From contig NZ_OY762905.1 in the NCBI RefSeq assembly GCF_963666525.1, positions 248,001-312,000 of the forward strand: a stretch of DNA of 64,000 bases, given 5' to 3'. The notes under the pieces are model-generated. The model saw nothing but the letters and a program-made list of their open reading frames with translations. It made no database searches and had not been told where the DNA came from. This DNA is from an uncultured Cohaesibacter sp. (GTDB taxonomy: Bacteria > Pseudomonadota > Alphaproteobacteria > Rhizobiales > Cohaesibacteraceae). A program made the position numbers and the translations under genes. Positions 27,588 to 36,949 of this stretch are shown in pieces (within the stretch, counting starts at the first letter, position 1; each line of letters starts with the position of its first letter).

Positions 27588-29887
27588 TCAACCTGACCGT
27601 TCAGATGAACCATATCCGCTGGAGCAAGCCCGGTCATGGAGCCATCATGGTCGGAACGCCAATTGAAGAAAATGCTCCAGGCGGCGATGTGACACCTTTG
27701 ACTATCGCCCTGCCCCAGAAGGCTTTGGGAAACGAGATTGCCCTATCTGGCGATCTGTGGGCCTTACAAGGCGAAATGGAAAAATACCGCGGAAATGATC
27801 AATTCCGGGCCAAGAAAGCCATACTTCTCAGACCATTTGGACGCAACATGATCGCAACCATATCAGGTAAACGCTTTCCTGGTATTGGGCAACAAAAAGC
27901 CATAGCCCTTTGGGATCGATTTGGCGAAGACCTCTGCAACATTCTCAATGAAAGTGATGAAGATGCATTGTCTGAAATCGTCACATTAGAAGCAGCACGC
28001 ATTTTGATTGACGGATGGCAAAAGCTCAATCCCGGTGAAGTGATTGCCTGGCTGGACGCAAACCGCTTTCCTATTGGACTGGGTGCTGCTCTGTTCGAGT
28101 TTTACGGCGAACAGGTCATGGATAAGCTGACGCGAGATCCCTACAGATTGCTGGCATTTGGCCAAAAATGGGAAAAAGTGGACCGAATTGCCATTGATCG
28201 CCTTGGCATGTATCCAACTGACCCCAAACGTGGCCATGCTGCTGTTGCTGAAGCGTTGTATCGTGCCTATGACACTGATGGGCATACGGCCTTGGATCAC
28301 ATAACCCTGAAAGGCATCGTCACAAAACTGCTCGATAACAATGCCTCATTAGCGGAACAGGCAATGAACACTCCCACTCCCGGCGGCTGGCTGCGCGATG
28401 AAAAAAGCGGTCAATACAGCTCAACGGGCGCATGGCTCATGGAGCGCTATATTGCCAAGCGCCTTGCCTCAATGGTTGATGGTACAGAGGTTCCTTCACA
28501 AAAGGACATGTTGTACAGCCATCCGACTGAAATCAGCCCCAGCGAGCGCAATAAAGCCAACAAAGCAATTATGGATTGGGAGAAAGCCAACCATCCATTG
28601 GGGGATGAACAGCGAGAAGCTGTCTGGATGGCATTGACCAATCAGGTTTGCGTCATCAGTGGTGGAGCTGGAGTTGGGAAAACTGCAACCCTGTCTGCTC
28701 TTTATGCCGGTCTTGATGCATTAGGATCTAAAGTGGTTCAAATGGCATTGGCAGGAAGAGCTGCCAAACGTATGGTTGATGTGACAGGCAAAAATGCAAT
28801 GACAATCGCAGGCTTCATCCATGCATCAGACAAAACCTCTCCAGACAAAAACAAAGAAGAGCAAGATGAGCCTGCTTCACGCACCTATGTGGTTGATGAA
28901 GCCTCCATGCTTGATATCGCAAGTGCTTTCCAGGTCTTCCGCAAGATCCGTGCGGGATGTCGCCTAGTTCTGGTGGGTGATGATATGCAATTGCCCCCTG
29001 TTGGCGCTGGCCTGACATTCCATTTGCTCTGCGGAGAAGGTCATATTGTTCCCAGAAAACATCTCTCCCGCGTTTATCGTCAGGATGGAGCCACAGGCAT
29101 CCCCGCAGTCAGTCAATCAATCCGAGATGGCATTTGGCCGTCAATGCCCAAATATAACGGCCCGAGCTTGGGCGTCAGCATCTATCCTTGCAACAAAAAT
29201 GAAATCTCGGATGTAATTGCAAAACTCTATGACGAATTGGTCATTGAGGAAGGCAATGAAGATGAGGTTCAAATACTGGCCAGTTCCAAAGGCGAACGGG
29301 ATCATCGTCCTGGAACAGTAGTCCATATAAACCAGGATCTATATGACAGGCGGTTGAAAGACCAACTTGCCGTCAAATCCGGTGATGAATTGACCGGCTT
29401 TTGTGAAGGCTGTCCAATCATGTTCACTCAGAATGATTGGGATCGGGATCTCTACAATGGATCCTTCGGAACAATCACCAAAGCCTATCAAGAAAAGCAG
29501 ATCCTTCTTGAAAAGGATGACATCGCCAAGCTCCTTCCAATCTCAGACTTTTTGGCATTAGGCCAGAATATCCCTGATGATGCAGAGGTCATTCTGGCTG
29601 AAGCAGAATTTGACGGCATCAATCATCTTCTGTCTGAAAATGACCTTCAAGACAGAGTGCGTCGAAGCTATGCAGTGACAATCCATAAAAGCCAGGGAAG
29701 CCAATGGAACCGGATCATTGTCCCAATGTCCAAGAGCAAACTTCTGGACAGGTGTCTTGTCTATACTGCAATCACCAGAGGGGTAAAGCAAGTAGTTCTG
29801 GTTGGCGATATCGCGACCACACAAAAAGCAGTAACTGAACCAGCAAGAGCTCTCAGTCGAATAACAGGCCTTTCCAAACTGCTTTAA
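27581..29887 (+). CDS. RecD2-like ATP-dependent DNA helicase
   Basis: A 768-residue superfamily 1B helicase. An N-terminal OB-like and helix-hairpin-helix region (ISGKRFPGIGQQKAIALWDRFG, near residue 90) precedes the motor. Walker A is SGGAGVGKTATLSALYA (near 365), Walker B VVDEASMLD (near 440), then LVGDDMQLPPVGAG (near 465) and the C-terminal UvrD-like motifs VTIHKSQGSQWNRIIVP and VYTAITRGVKQVVLVGD (near 700-745). RecD2 proteins unwind 5'-overhang DNA in repair; on mobile elements they may process element DNA. Start is GTG at 27581 or 27584, overlapping the previous stop. It is carried with the gin genes and may belong to the backbone. Confidence 0.88.
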   Translation: MVINLTVQMNHIRWSKPGHGAIMVGTPIEENAPGGDVTPLTIALPQKALGNEIALSGDLWALQGEMEKYRGNDQFRAKKAILLRPFGRNMIATISGKRFPGIGQQKAIALWDRFGEDLCNILNESDEDALSEIVTLEAARILIDGWQKLNPGEVIAWLDANRFPIGLGAALFEFYGEQVMDKLTRDPYRLLAFGQKWEKVDRIAIDRLGMYPTDPKRGHAAVAEALYRAYDTDGHTALDHITLKGIVTKLLDNNASLAEQAMNTPTPGGWLRDEKSGQYSSTGAWLMERYIAKRLASMVDGTEVPSQKDMLYSHPTEISPSERNKANKAIMDWEKANHPLGDEQREAVWMALTNQVCVISGGAGVGKTATLSALYAGLDALGSKVVQMALAGRAAKRMVDVTGKNAMTIAGFIHASDKTSPDKNKEEQDEPASRTYVVDEASMLDIASAFQVFRKIRAGCRLVLVGDDMQLPPVGAGLTFHLLCGEGHIVPRKHLSRVYRQDGATGIPAVSQSIRDGIWPSMPKYNGPSLGVSIYPCNKNEISDVIAKLYDELVIEEGNEDEVQILASSKGERDHRPGTVVHINQDLYDRRLKDQLAVKSGDELTGFCEGCPIMFTQNDWDRDLYNGSFGTITKAYQEKQILLEKDDIAKLLPISDFLALGQNIPDDAEVILAEAEFDGINHLLSENDLQDRVRRSYAVTIHKSQGSQWNRIIVPMSKSKLLDRCLVYTAITRGVKQVVLVGDIATTQKAVTEPARALSRITGLSKLL

Positions 29888-30161
29888 CCGGTTTCGATGG
29901 TTGTGAGGCAGAAACAACAACATCCGCTTTCCCGAAAACAGATAGCGTACAAAGCCTTTCGCTCTTTAATTTTCATGACGGCTTCCTTTAAGAGCAAGCG
30001 CTGCTTTCGCCCCACATTGCGACCGCTGGTCGTGATCTGCGATGAGATCTTCATATGATATTTATGGAGTATCTCCGTGGAGAGTACGCCGGAGTTTCTC
30101 GCTCCTTTGCGGAGTACGCACGGGAGACCGGACGCTCAAGAGCGCGTCAAAAAGTGCTTGA
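29888..30161. other. Gap with no supported gene
   Basis: About 270 bp after the helicase stop. A frame is open over parts of it, but no start, ribosome site or family match is visible. It ends in the relic described next. Confidence 0.5.
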
Positions 30162-30305
30162 TCATTTAGGCTGGGTGATTTGGGTTGTTTTGCGTGCTTT
30201 AATCAGGGCATTCGCGATTCTGAATTCCGGTTCGAGGACTTTGCACGCCTTTTGGAATTCGGGATCTTTTTCCCATTCTTTTTTAATAGTTTTAAAGTCG
30301 ATCAT
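30162..30305 (-). pseudogene. Remnant of an XRE-type antitoxin or regulator
   Basis: A 47-codon frame begins MIDFKTIKKEWEKDP and continues to ALIKARKTTQIT, then stops. This matches the N-terminus of HigA/XRE regulators (a helix with LEPEF.....ALI.AR, followed by the start of a helix-turn-helix). The DNA-binding part is missing, so this is a truncated copy. No toxin gene is next to it. Confidence 0.55.
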
Positions 30306-30617
30306 TGGGTCGCCTTTACACCTCTCTGTCACTGACCGGTTGGAAGAACTCTGCCGCGAAAAGCAAATTGAGCAGGTCAATGCGATACCGCATGCGGAGC
30401 TTGTGATGAGCGACATGATCCAACTCGGTATACCTCATGATACTGCGGTCGGCAACCTCACCGGCACCGCCCATAATCTAAGCGTGCTGCACACAATGCT
30501 TGAGATGTTCGGCATCATTGCTGTCGTCATCGTGCCATCGTGCTCGCGGCTTGTCTTCATTTGTTGGCATAGAGTTGATCCTAGAATTTGGACCATGTTG
30601 CAGCCCACACTACCTGC

Positions 30618-30776
30618 CTTTATACGGAAGCCGAAAAATGGGCGATCATCGCCTCGCTCATCGAAACCTGAAAATTCAATGGCATGGATCTGCATGCTTT
30701 GCTGGCACGAACGCTCAAAGCCATCGTCAATAGCCACAAGCAGAGCGACATCGATGAGCTGGAACTATCCCCGTAA
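30618..30776 (+). pseudogene. IS66-family transposase, C-terminal remnant
   Basis: The frame reads WAIIASLIET, an in-frame stop, then KFNGMDLHALLARTLKAIVN and HKQSDIDELELSP. This is the well-known C-terminal end of the IS66 transposase TnpC (LIETCKLNG...ALxxIVNGHKQSDIDELLPW). The catalytic region is absent. It marks an old IS66 insertion and later deletion. Confidence 0.7.
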
Positions 30777-30781
30777 CGTGT

Positions 30782-30982
30782 GAGCGGAACAGAGGTTACC
30801 TTCAAGATGCCTTTGACGCTCACTTGGATATTCTGCCTGCAGGAACAATTCCTGTGTGGGGCAACAAGCCAGTTGAAGCAGTCAAAGAGGCAATGGAGAA
30901 TTTGGGCCAATCAAAGGGCGTCAATTGCAACGATATAGATGCACTGTTTGATTATGTATTTGAGGAACTTCGGCTCAAGTAA
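30782..30982 (+). pseudogene. C-terminal fragment of an unrecognised protein
   Basis: An open frame without its own start continues directly after the IS66 relic: DAFDAHLDILPAGTIPVWG and DIDALFDYVFEELRLK before a stop at 30980. The amino-acid pattern looks like genuine protein sequence. It probably lost its 5' part to the IS66 event. I do not recognise the family. Confidence 0.4.
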
Positions 30983-31019
30983 ACCAGATGAAGACGAGTT
31001 TTCAGAAACGGTCGCCTAA

Positions 31020-31256
31020 TCATTCCTCCACCCCGAACATGGCTGCCAGCTCGACATCACCGTCATGGATACCTTCGCCCATTGAAATACCTGCCTCCTT
31101 GTAGAGGCCCAACCTGCAAGGATTAGGATCAACTTCGTATTTGATAAGTTGCACAAGCGGCTTACCCGCTTTGGTGATAATCACTTCTTCGCCGGCAACG
31201 CTTCTCTGGACAAGCTCCGAGAGTTTGGCTTTCGCTTCGAGAATATTGACCTGCAT
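31020..31256 (-). CDS. Phd/YefM-type antitoxin, no adjacent toxin
   Basis: A 78-residue protein with the Phd N-terminus: VNILEAKAKLSELVQRSVAGEE followed by VIITKAGKPLVQL. Such proteins bind operator DNA and neutralise a PIN or Fic/Doc toxin encoded downstream. Here the downstream side (below 31020) holds only fragments, so it is an orphan. It sits 58 bp after the HigA-like gene and in the same direction. Confidence 0.82.
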   Translation of the reverse strand: MQVNILEAKAKLSELVQRSVAGEEVIITKAGKPLVQLIKYEVDPNPCRLGLYKEAGISMGEGIHDGDVELAAMFGVEE

Positions 31257-31313
31257 ATTACACCCCTGAATTTCTCTATGATATATCTTGGGCCGGGAGC
31301 GATGACAGAGAGT

Positions 31314-31598
31314 TCATTTGACTATATCGCGTCGGTGTTTCAACTGATCATAATCAGATTGCAGCCCGAGGAAAAAGCCCTCGAACAAACCAAAGTAGCT
31401 GGCAAATCGTCGATCCATATCTGCAGAAATCGCTCGTTTTCCAAGAACGATCTCGTCAATTTGGCTGCAAGGTGCATGAACGGCTCGTGCAAGATCGTCC
31501 CGGCTCAGGTTCATAGGCTTCAGAAACTCTTCCAGCAAAACTTCACCAGGATGAGGGTTTGGCAAATGATCCGCCGGTATATTCGATGATTTCGGCAT
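31314..31598 (-). CDS. HigA-family antitoxin/XRE regulator, orphan
   Basis: A 94-residue helix-turn-helix protein of the HigA type: NPHPGEVLLEEFLKPMNLSRDDLARAV with the HTH near residues 25-60. ATG at 31598 is chosen because AAGGA lies seven bases upstream; a longer frame starts at 31628. HigB toxin genes usually precede higA, but here the preceding gene is the Mrr-like nuclease, 45 bp upstream. It may regulate that gene or be left over from a lost toxin pair. Confidence 0.8.
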   Translation of the reverse strand: MPKSSNIPADHLPNPHPGEVLLEEFLKPMNLSRDDLARAVHAPCSQIDEIVLGKRAISADMDRRFASYFGLFEGFFLGLQSDYDQLKHRRDIVK

Positions 31599-31642
31599 TG
31601 CTCTGTCCTTATTCGCGCCGGGGAACATTCTGTTGGCCGGTT

Positions 31643-32575
31643 CTATCCGTCTTCAGAAAAGAAGTCTTCGTCCAGGCGCTGAACCTGAATGGTGCGATAG
31701 GCCCGGGTTCCCACACCATGTTCAATCATCAGCTCCGCCAACCGGACTCCGTCTATTTGTATCACGCGTTGTGGGAGGCTTCTCGTATATTTCGTCGCAC
31801 TGTCAGTGAAGGATGAGGTGGTCACGAAAACACCTTTTGTTGCGCCGAAGCCAACCAGAGAGCCAACAAACGCCTGCATGTCCGGCCTTCCGATCTTGTT
31901 CGATGAAGCATGCCTCTTGGCCTGAACATATATGCGATCAAGACCCAGTCGGTCTTCATTAATGACGCCGTCCACGCCACCATCCCCAGATCGCCCCAAT
32001 TGCTCTGCTGCGTTTTTATGAGACCCGCCATATCCCATGGCGATGAGAAGATCGACGATTACCTGCTCAAAGAATGCTGGAGAGTTCTCCCTAATTCGAT
32101 CAAGCAATTCGGTTTGAAGGGCGGTGTTCAAGGCTGCAAATGCATCTTCAATCTGCTCCTCAGGAGTTGATGCCTCTTTCGCAGTGTCGTCACCATATTT
32201 CGAACGTGTGGAGGCAACATTTCCTTGCTTCTTGTTTGCCGCATGGTAAGCCGCAAATTGTGGGATGGACAAAAGGTGTTGATAGTCCAGCCTCTGCGGA
32301 TTTGTTGCCAGCAGTCGTTTGCCTGCATCGGAGGCGATGAAACGTCCTCGCGCTGGACAATCAACCAATCCAGCTTTGTGCATATAATACTTCGCCCAGT
32401 GTATCCTATTTTTGAGAATACTCTGGCCGCCATTCTGTAGCATCTTTTCGCATTCTGCAGCTGACAGATCAAAGTCGACAGCAATCTTCTCGGCAAGAGG
32501 CGGAACCCGTTGTTCCGCCTGAGCCGCATAACGCAAGACCGGAAGCATTAATGATTGATAGCCTGGAATGGTCAT
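31643..32575 (-). CDS. Mrr-type restriction endonuclease
   Basis: A 310-residue protein with an N-terminal winged-helix Mrr_N domain (YQSLMLPVLRYAAQ, residues 5-85) and a C-terminal Mrr catalytic domain of the PD-(D/E)xK fold. The active-site pattern is GDGGVDGVINED followed by IYVQAKR (near residue 205-225), preceded by FEQVIVDLLIAMGYGG. Mrr enzymes cut methylated or otherwise modified foreign DNA without a cognate methylase. It is the first gene of a minus-strand run with the HigA-like and Phd-like genes. Confidence 0.92.
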   Translation of the reverse strand: MTIPGYQSLMLPVLRYAAQAEQRVPPLAEKIAVDFDLSAAECEKMLQNGGQSILKNRIHWAKYYMHKAGLVDCPARGRFIASDAGKRLLATNPQRLDYQHLLSIPQFAAYHAANKKQGNVASTRSKYGDDTAKEASTPEEQIEDAFAALNTALQTELLDRIRENSPAFFEQVIVDLLIAMGYGGSHKNAAEQLGRSGDGGVDGVINEDRLGLDRIYVQAKRHASSNKIGRPDMQAFVGSLVGFGATKGVFVTTSSFTDSATKYTRSLPQRVIQIDGVRLAELMIEHGVGTRAYRTIQVQRLDEDFFSEDG

Positions 32576-32707
32576 CTTGCCGTGCGCTTACGGTTTTGCG
32601 ATGCCAATGATTTTTGACACGATGCTCTGCTTTGGCCTTTTACGCGAGACCATGCTGTTTCAGTTGATTTTACCTTGAGGTTCCAGCTCGACATTGCACT
32701 CCCTACT

Positions 32708-32765
32708 CTTCTCAATCCAAGGAATTGGTCACCAAGAATGACTTGGTGACCGGGGAGTTGAGAAG
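32708..32765. repeat. Nested inverted repeat upstream of mrr
   Basis: An inner perfect 10-bp hairpin GGTCACCAAG/CTTGGTGACC (32727-32736 and 32742-32751, 5-base loop) lies inside an outer 8-bp pair CTTCTCAA/TTGAGAAG (32708-32715 and 32758-32765). No T-tract follows. It lies about 130 bp upstream of mrr and 200 bp upstream of the small divergent gene. It may be an operator, attenuator or relic of a mobile element. The rest of 32576-32963 holds no supported gene. Confidence 0.6.
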
Positions 32766-32963
32766 TCGTACCAGGACGACCGCCGCGACCTTTAAGCCGA
32801 AGCTCTGGACATGCGTCGCAGCCTCCCCGACCAAAGATCGAGGAGGTGCCATTTCGGCCGACACCGGCCGCCTGATTTGGAGTTCTCACGCCCCGAGATG
32901 GTGAATACTCCATCCTGCGGGCAACTTAATATGTCTTGGATAATTGTGAAAGGGGGAAGATTG

Positions 32964-33227
32964 ATGCGTGAAGAACTACTGGAATACCTCATTGCAATTA
33001 CTGAACAATTCAAAGGGGCAATTCAGAGCTATAGCAGAGGCTATCGCTGTGCTCGAGAAAAGAACATCGAGTTCACTGGCCTAAGTGGCAGGAAGACTGA
33101 GCTTCTCGACTGCTCCTCAGAGTTTTTGCAACAGAGCCGAGAAAAATTGACCAAAGGCGAGAAAGGAAAACGCTATTTGTTGCAAAATAACAAAAAACCC
33201 CATCGCAAGGATGAGGTTTTCTGCTAG
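32964..33227 (+). CDS. Small hypothetical protein
   Basis: An 87-residue frame from ATG 32964, preceded by GGGGGAAGATTG. The product (MREELLEYLIAITEQFKGAI...) is helical and charged, without a recognised motif. Its last ~12 codons overlap a hairpin with T-rich end (33189-33221), which is unusual and leaves the true 3' end in doubt. Translation is plausible from the ribosome site alone. Confidence 0.45.
   Translation: MREELLEYLIAITEQFKGAIQSYSRGYRCAREKNIEFTGLSGRKTELLDCSSEFLQQSREKLTKGEKGKRYLLQNNKKPHRKDEVFC
33189..33221. terminator. Terminator-like hairpin overlapping the small gene's end
   Basis: AAAACCCCATC and GATGAGGTTTT form a stem around GCAAG with A-rich and T-rich edges, so it could act in either direction. 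Confidence 0.6.
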
Positions 33228-33365
33228 AATTTATTGCTTATGACAGGATCCCAGTTTTCAGGTAGCAGCCGCAGCCATCTACACTCCTGTATCTCTTCGT
33301 CTTTCGACTACTTTACCAACTAAATAACTAATTGGTGCATGAGGAGGGCGTTCTCACCTCATAAG

Positions 33366-34171
<806 letters not shown>

Positions 34172-34369
34172 ACGGCGGGTGAGCGGACATTTGAGGCATT
34201 CATCTCGCTTGCGACAATGGCTGAAGACAAGAAAGAGTTACTCTTCGCGGATTAGCCAGCAGGACTCTCGGGTCGACTCGAAGGGCAAGGAGAAGATCGG
34301 GGCTACACACTGAAAGAACGTATGAGAGAGGCAAAGGAGGTCGATACACATTGCAGGGCATGCGCTTCC

Positions 34370-35578
34370 TTACCGATATTTCTCTCCTGCTTGCTCGCAA
34401 TGCTCAAGCACACGATCAACCCATCGGTCAAACCATACCCACGTCCCGTTGTAATCGCCTTGGCACCCGTATCCTTTTCCCGGATTCCTACCGTCAAGGT
34501 TCTGCCAAAGCACCGTATGGTCGTGCATTTTGAAGTTTGGGAAGCCCGCAGCATTGACTTTCTCGACCACCTTACTGGGTGGAAAGCGCGCCTTGTTGAC
34601 CTCCTTCAAGATTATCTTCTCGATTTCATTCGCTTCGTCACTGCCAGAGGGAACGATTGACACAGCTATGTCTGCGGCCCCTGGCTTTTTGGCTGTCATT
34701 GGCACAAAACCATATGACATTCTATAGGCCGGGTCTTTCATCTGCTCTTCGGTCAGCCCTTTCTCAAAGGATGTAATGGTTGTCTCAAGACTCCTCGGCA
34801 GGCCAGAAGCTTTCTTCAAGGCCGATATCTGTTCGGCGCCGAAAGAAACGAACTGAAGCGCGATAGGAAGACGCTTTTCGAGGCCATACTGAACACCGAA
34901 CTCTTTCTTGAGGAGGTCATTGAAATTCAAAGCACAGGATTGAAGTTTTGCTCCGAGGGCGTCGTCAATTCGGCTCGTTGTCCGGTGTTCAATTTCGTGT
35001 CGAATTTCAATCAGAAACTCGAGGTTCTTGGCGACGCCATCTTTTGCTGGGCATTTTCCTTGCTTCAGGCAATGCCCAAGCTCCCAGTATTTGTCTTCAC
35101 CTGCCTTTGTTTTCTGTCCGGGGTATTTGTAGTCGACGCCCTCGCGCTTGAACCAAGCGTGCAAAAGGTAAGTCCAAGCAATAACCGCAGTTACGATGAA
35201 GAGTTCAGATCGGAATGTGAGCCCTCCTGCATTAAAAGTTTGGACAGCAGCGATCATGGCTTCACGGGCCTTGATCAGTAGTTCATCTCCACGAATGCTC
35301 AAGCCAGTTTCGTGGTCGATGTCGGGCCAAGTTGCTAAAAACGCTTCAAGATCTTCATCCGACGCGGCTTTGACCGCCTTGTGTTTCGCTTCCGTTCGAA
35401 TTTCGCCGATAAGCCGGTGGTTCACAGAGCGCGTTGGTCGAGTGAAATATGCCAGAATATCTTGGTCATTGTACTCGTCTTTGCCGAGCATTGCCTTGAC
35501 CAATGCGACTTCCCATCTTTCTAAGGTGTTGCCCTTGCGCCTTTTAGTTTTCTTCTTGGGCTGTTCTTCCTCGACCAT
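34370..35578 (-). CDS. DUF3644-like protein with HEPN-type RX4H motif
   Basis: A 402-residue protein. A Lys-rich start is followed by ~80 residues that look DNA-binding or linker-like, then a helical segment LIKAREAMIAAVQTFNAGGLTFRSELFIVTAVIAWTYLLHA in pattern, typical of DUF3644. The sequence EIRHEIEHRTT near residue 190 gives an RX4H motif, the catalytic signature of HEPN ribonucleases. The C-terminal third may be a further winged-helix domain. GGAGGTGATGT before the ATG is a strong ribosome site. Given the Mrr and PHP-SMC neighbours, a defence role by RNA cleavage is a reasonable inference. No partner is obvious. Confidence 0.72.
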   Translation of the reverse strand: MVEEEQPKKKTKRRKGNTLERWEVALVKAMLGKDEYNDQDILAYFTRPTRSVNHRLIGEIRTEAKHKAVKAASDEDLEAFLATWPDIDHETGLSIRGDELLIKAREAMIAAVQTFNAGGLTFRSELFIVTAVIAWTYLLHAWFKREGVDYKYPGQKTKAGEDKYWELGHCLKQGKCPAKDGVAKNLEFLIEIRHEIEHRTTSRIDDALGAKLQSCALNFNDLLKKEFGVQYGLEKRLPIALQFVSFGAEQISALKKASGLPRSLETTITSFEKGLTEEQMKDPAYRMSYGFVPMTAKKPGAADIAVSIVPSGSDEANEIEKIILKEVNKARFPPSKVVEKVNAAGFPNFKMHDHTVLWQNLDGRNPGKGYGCQGDYNGTWVWFDRWVDRVLEHCEQAGEKYR

Positions 35579-35918
35579 ACATCACCTCCGTAGAATTGCA
35601 TTGGGCATATCGCTCTCGCGTGCCGACCACGCATTTATCTATGCAACCAAAAACTGTATTATCAAGGAATTTCTACAGCCTGGGGCCTAGTCTTCCAGAT
35701 TGTACGCTAGCACAAAGGACTATTGGGTAACGCTGCCCCTCCTTCGAAACAAAGGCGTAAAGATACTGCTACGTAAGAAGGCAAGTTGGAAAACTGTTCG
35801 CTTTGCTGCCAATAGAGCTTGGCTCATCAACGTCCAGTTTTGGGCTCCAAGCGGTCTGGTGCACCGCGTCATGAATTGAAGACCGTCATATAGAACGTAA
35901 TTGGCAATCGCGGCCCAA
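35579..35918. other. Gap with no supported gene
   Basis: 340 bp between the DUF3644-like gene and IS91-type copy 2. A minus-strand frame (NYVLYDGLQFMTRCTRPLG) from the IS edge down to about 35720 may be a fragment of a gene cut by the IS, but no family or start is recognised. A promoter for the DUF3644-like gene is expected here. Confidence 0.4.
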
Positions 35919-36002
35919 GGACGAAGCCGCTCGCGCGGCAATGGTGCTCTGGGGAGGCTCCGTTAACCTTCTGAGATAAGTCTGTTTTGCGATCATCGCC
36001 GT

Positions 36003-36043
36003 CTGTCTGACGATTGAGGCGTTCTCAATCATCAGACAGGAGG
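36003..36043 (+). promoter_or_regulatory. Hairpin at the ribosome site of the IS recombinase gene (copy 2)
   Basis: Same 16-bp stem overlapping the GGAGG as in copy 1, upstream of the ATG at 36049. Confidence 0.6.
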
Positions 36044-36048
36044 TTTCC

Positions 36049-36936
36049 ATGACGGAGGAGAGAACCACACCCTTACGCCAACGAATGATCGAAGATATGC
36101 GCATACGCGGAATGGGCGACAAAGCGCAAAAGGCCCATATCAGGGCGATCAAGGATTTTGCAGCCTTTCTTGGTCATACCCCGGACGACGCCACACCGGA
36201 AGAATTACGCGCCTATCAACTTCACATGACAGATGCCGGCATAACACCGACAACCTTCAATGCCCGTATCGTGGCGCTCCGCTTCTTTTTCACCATGACC
36301 TGTGGTCGCGAGGAGATGAAGCGGTATATGCAGTTCCGCAGAGAGCCGCGCAAGCTGCCAGTAGTTCTGAGCATTGAAGAAGTTTCAGATCTGCTGATGG
36401 CCGCACCAGGACCAGGTCTGAAGTACCGTGCCGCGCTCAGCATCGCCTATGGGGCCGGGCTGCGGGCATCCGAGGTTTGCAATCTCAAGGTTTGTGACAT
36501 CGACAGTGACAGGATGCTGATCCATGTCGAACAGGGTAAAGGAGGCAAGGACCGCAAGGTCATGCTATCTCCGGGCTTGCTGCATCTATTGCGAACCTAT
36601 TGGCGCGAGGCTCGCCCGGGAGGTTGGCTGTTTCCGGGCAAGTCGACGATCAACCCGATTTCACCACGACAATTGAGCCGTGCCTTTGGGTCGGCAAAGA
36701 ATATGGCCGGGATCAGGAAGACCGCGACCCTGCATACATTGCGACACAGCTTTGCCACTCATCTGCTCGAAGCCAACACGGATGTGCGGGTGATACAGGT
36801 CTTGCTCGGCCATGCCAAGCTGTCCACGACGGCGCAATATACCCATGTTGCCACCAAGACAATCCGAGACACCGTCAGCCCCTTTGAGATGCTGGCCAGC
36901 TTGCAGGATCAAACCGTGAAGCGAAGCCTAGAATAA
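36049..36936 (+). CDS. IS91-associated tyrosine recombinase (copy 2)
   Basis: Identical in its 295-residue product to the copy 1 gene, with all catalytic residues present (R, K, HxxR, H, Y). Confidence 0.93.
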   Translation: MTEERTTPLRQRMIEDMRIRGMGDKAQKAHIRAIKDFAAFLGHTPDDATPEELRAYQLHMTDAGITPTTFNARIVALRFFFTMTCGREEMKRYMQFRREPRKLPVVLSIEEVSDLLMAAPGPGLKYRAALSIAYGAGLRASEVCNLKVCDIDSDRMLIHVEQGKGGKDRKVMLSPGLLHLLRTYWREARPGGWLFPGKSTINPISPRQLSRAFGSAKNMAGIRKTATLHTLRHSFATHLLEANTDVRVIQVLLGHAKLSTTAQYTHVATKTIRDTVSPFEMLASLQDQTVKRSLE

Positions 36937-36949
36937 TCGAGGCACCAAG

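Noticed and set aside
30055-30783. A 242-codon plus-strand frame
   Set aside because: Runs across the antisense of the XRE relic and out of frame with the IS66 tail; no homology and no ribosome site.
34172-34369. Possible Tn3 terminal repeat or short gene after the resolvase
   Set aside because: GGGGCTACACACTGAAAGAACG only loosely recalls a Tn3 end and has no partner; the short frame ends after about 25 codons.
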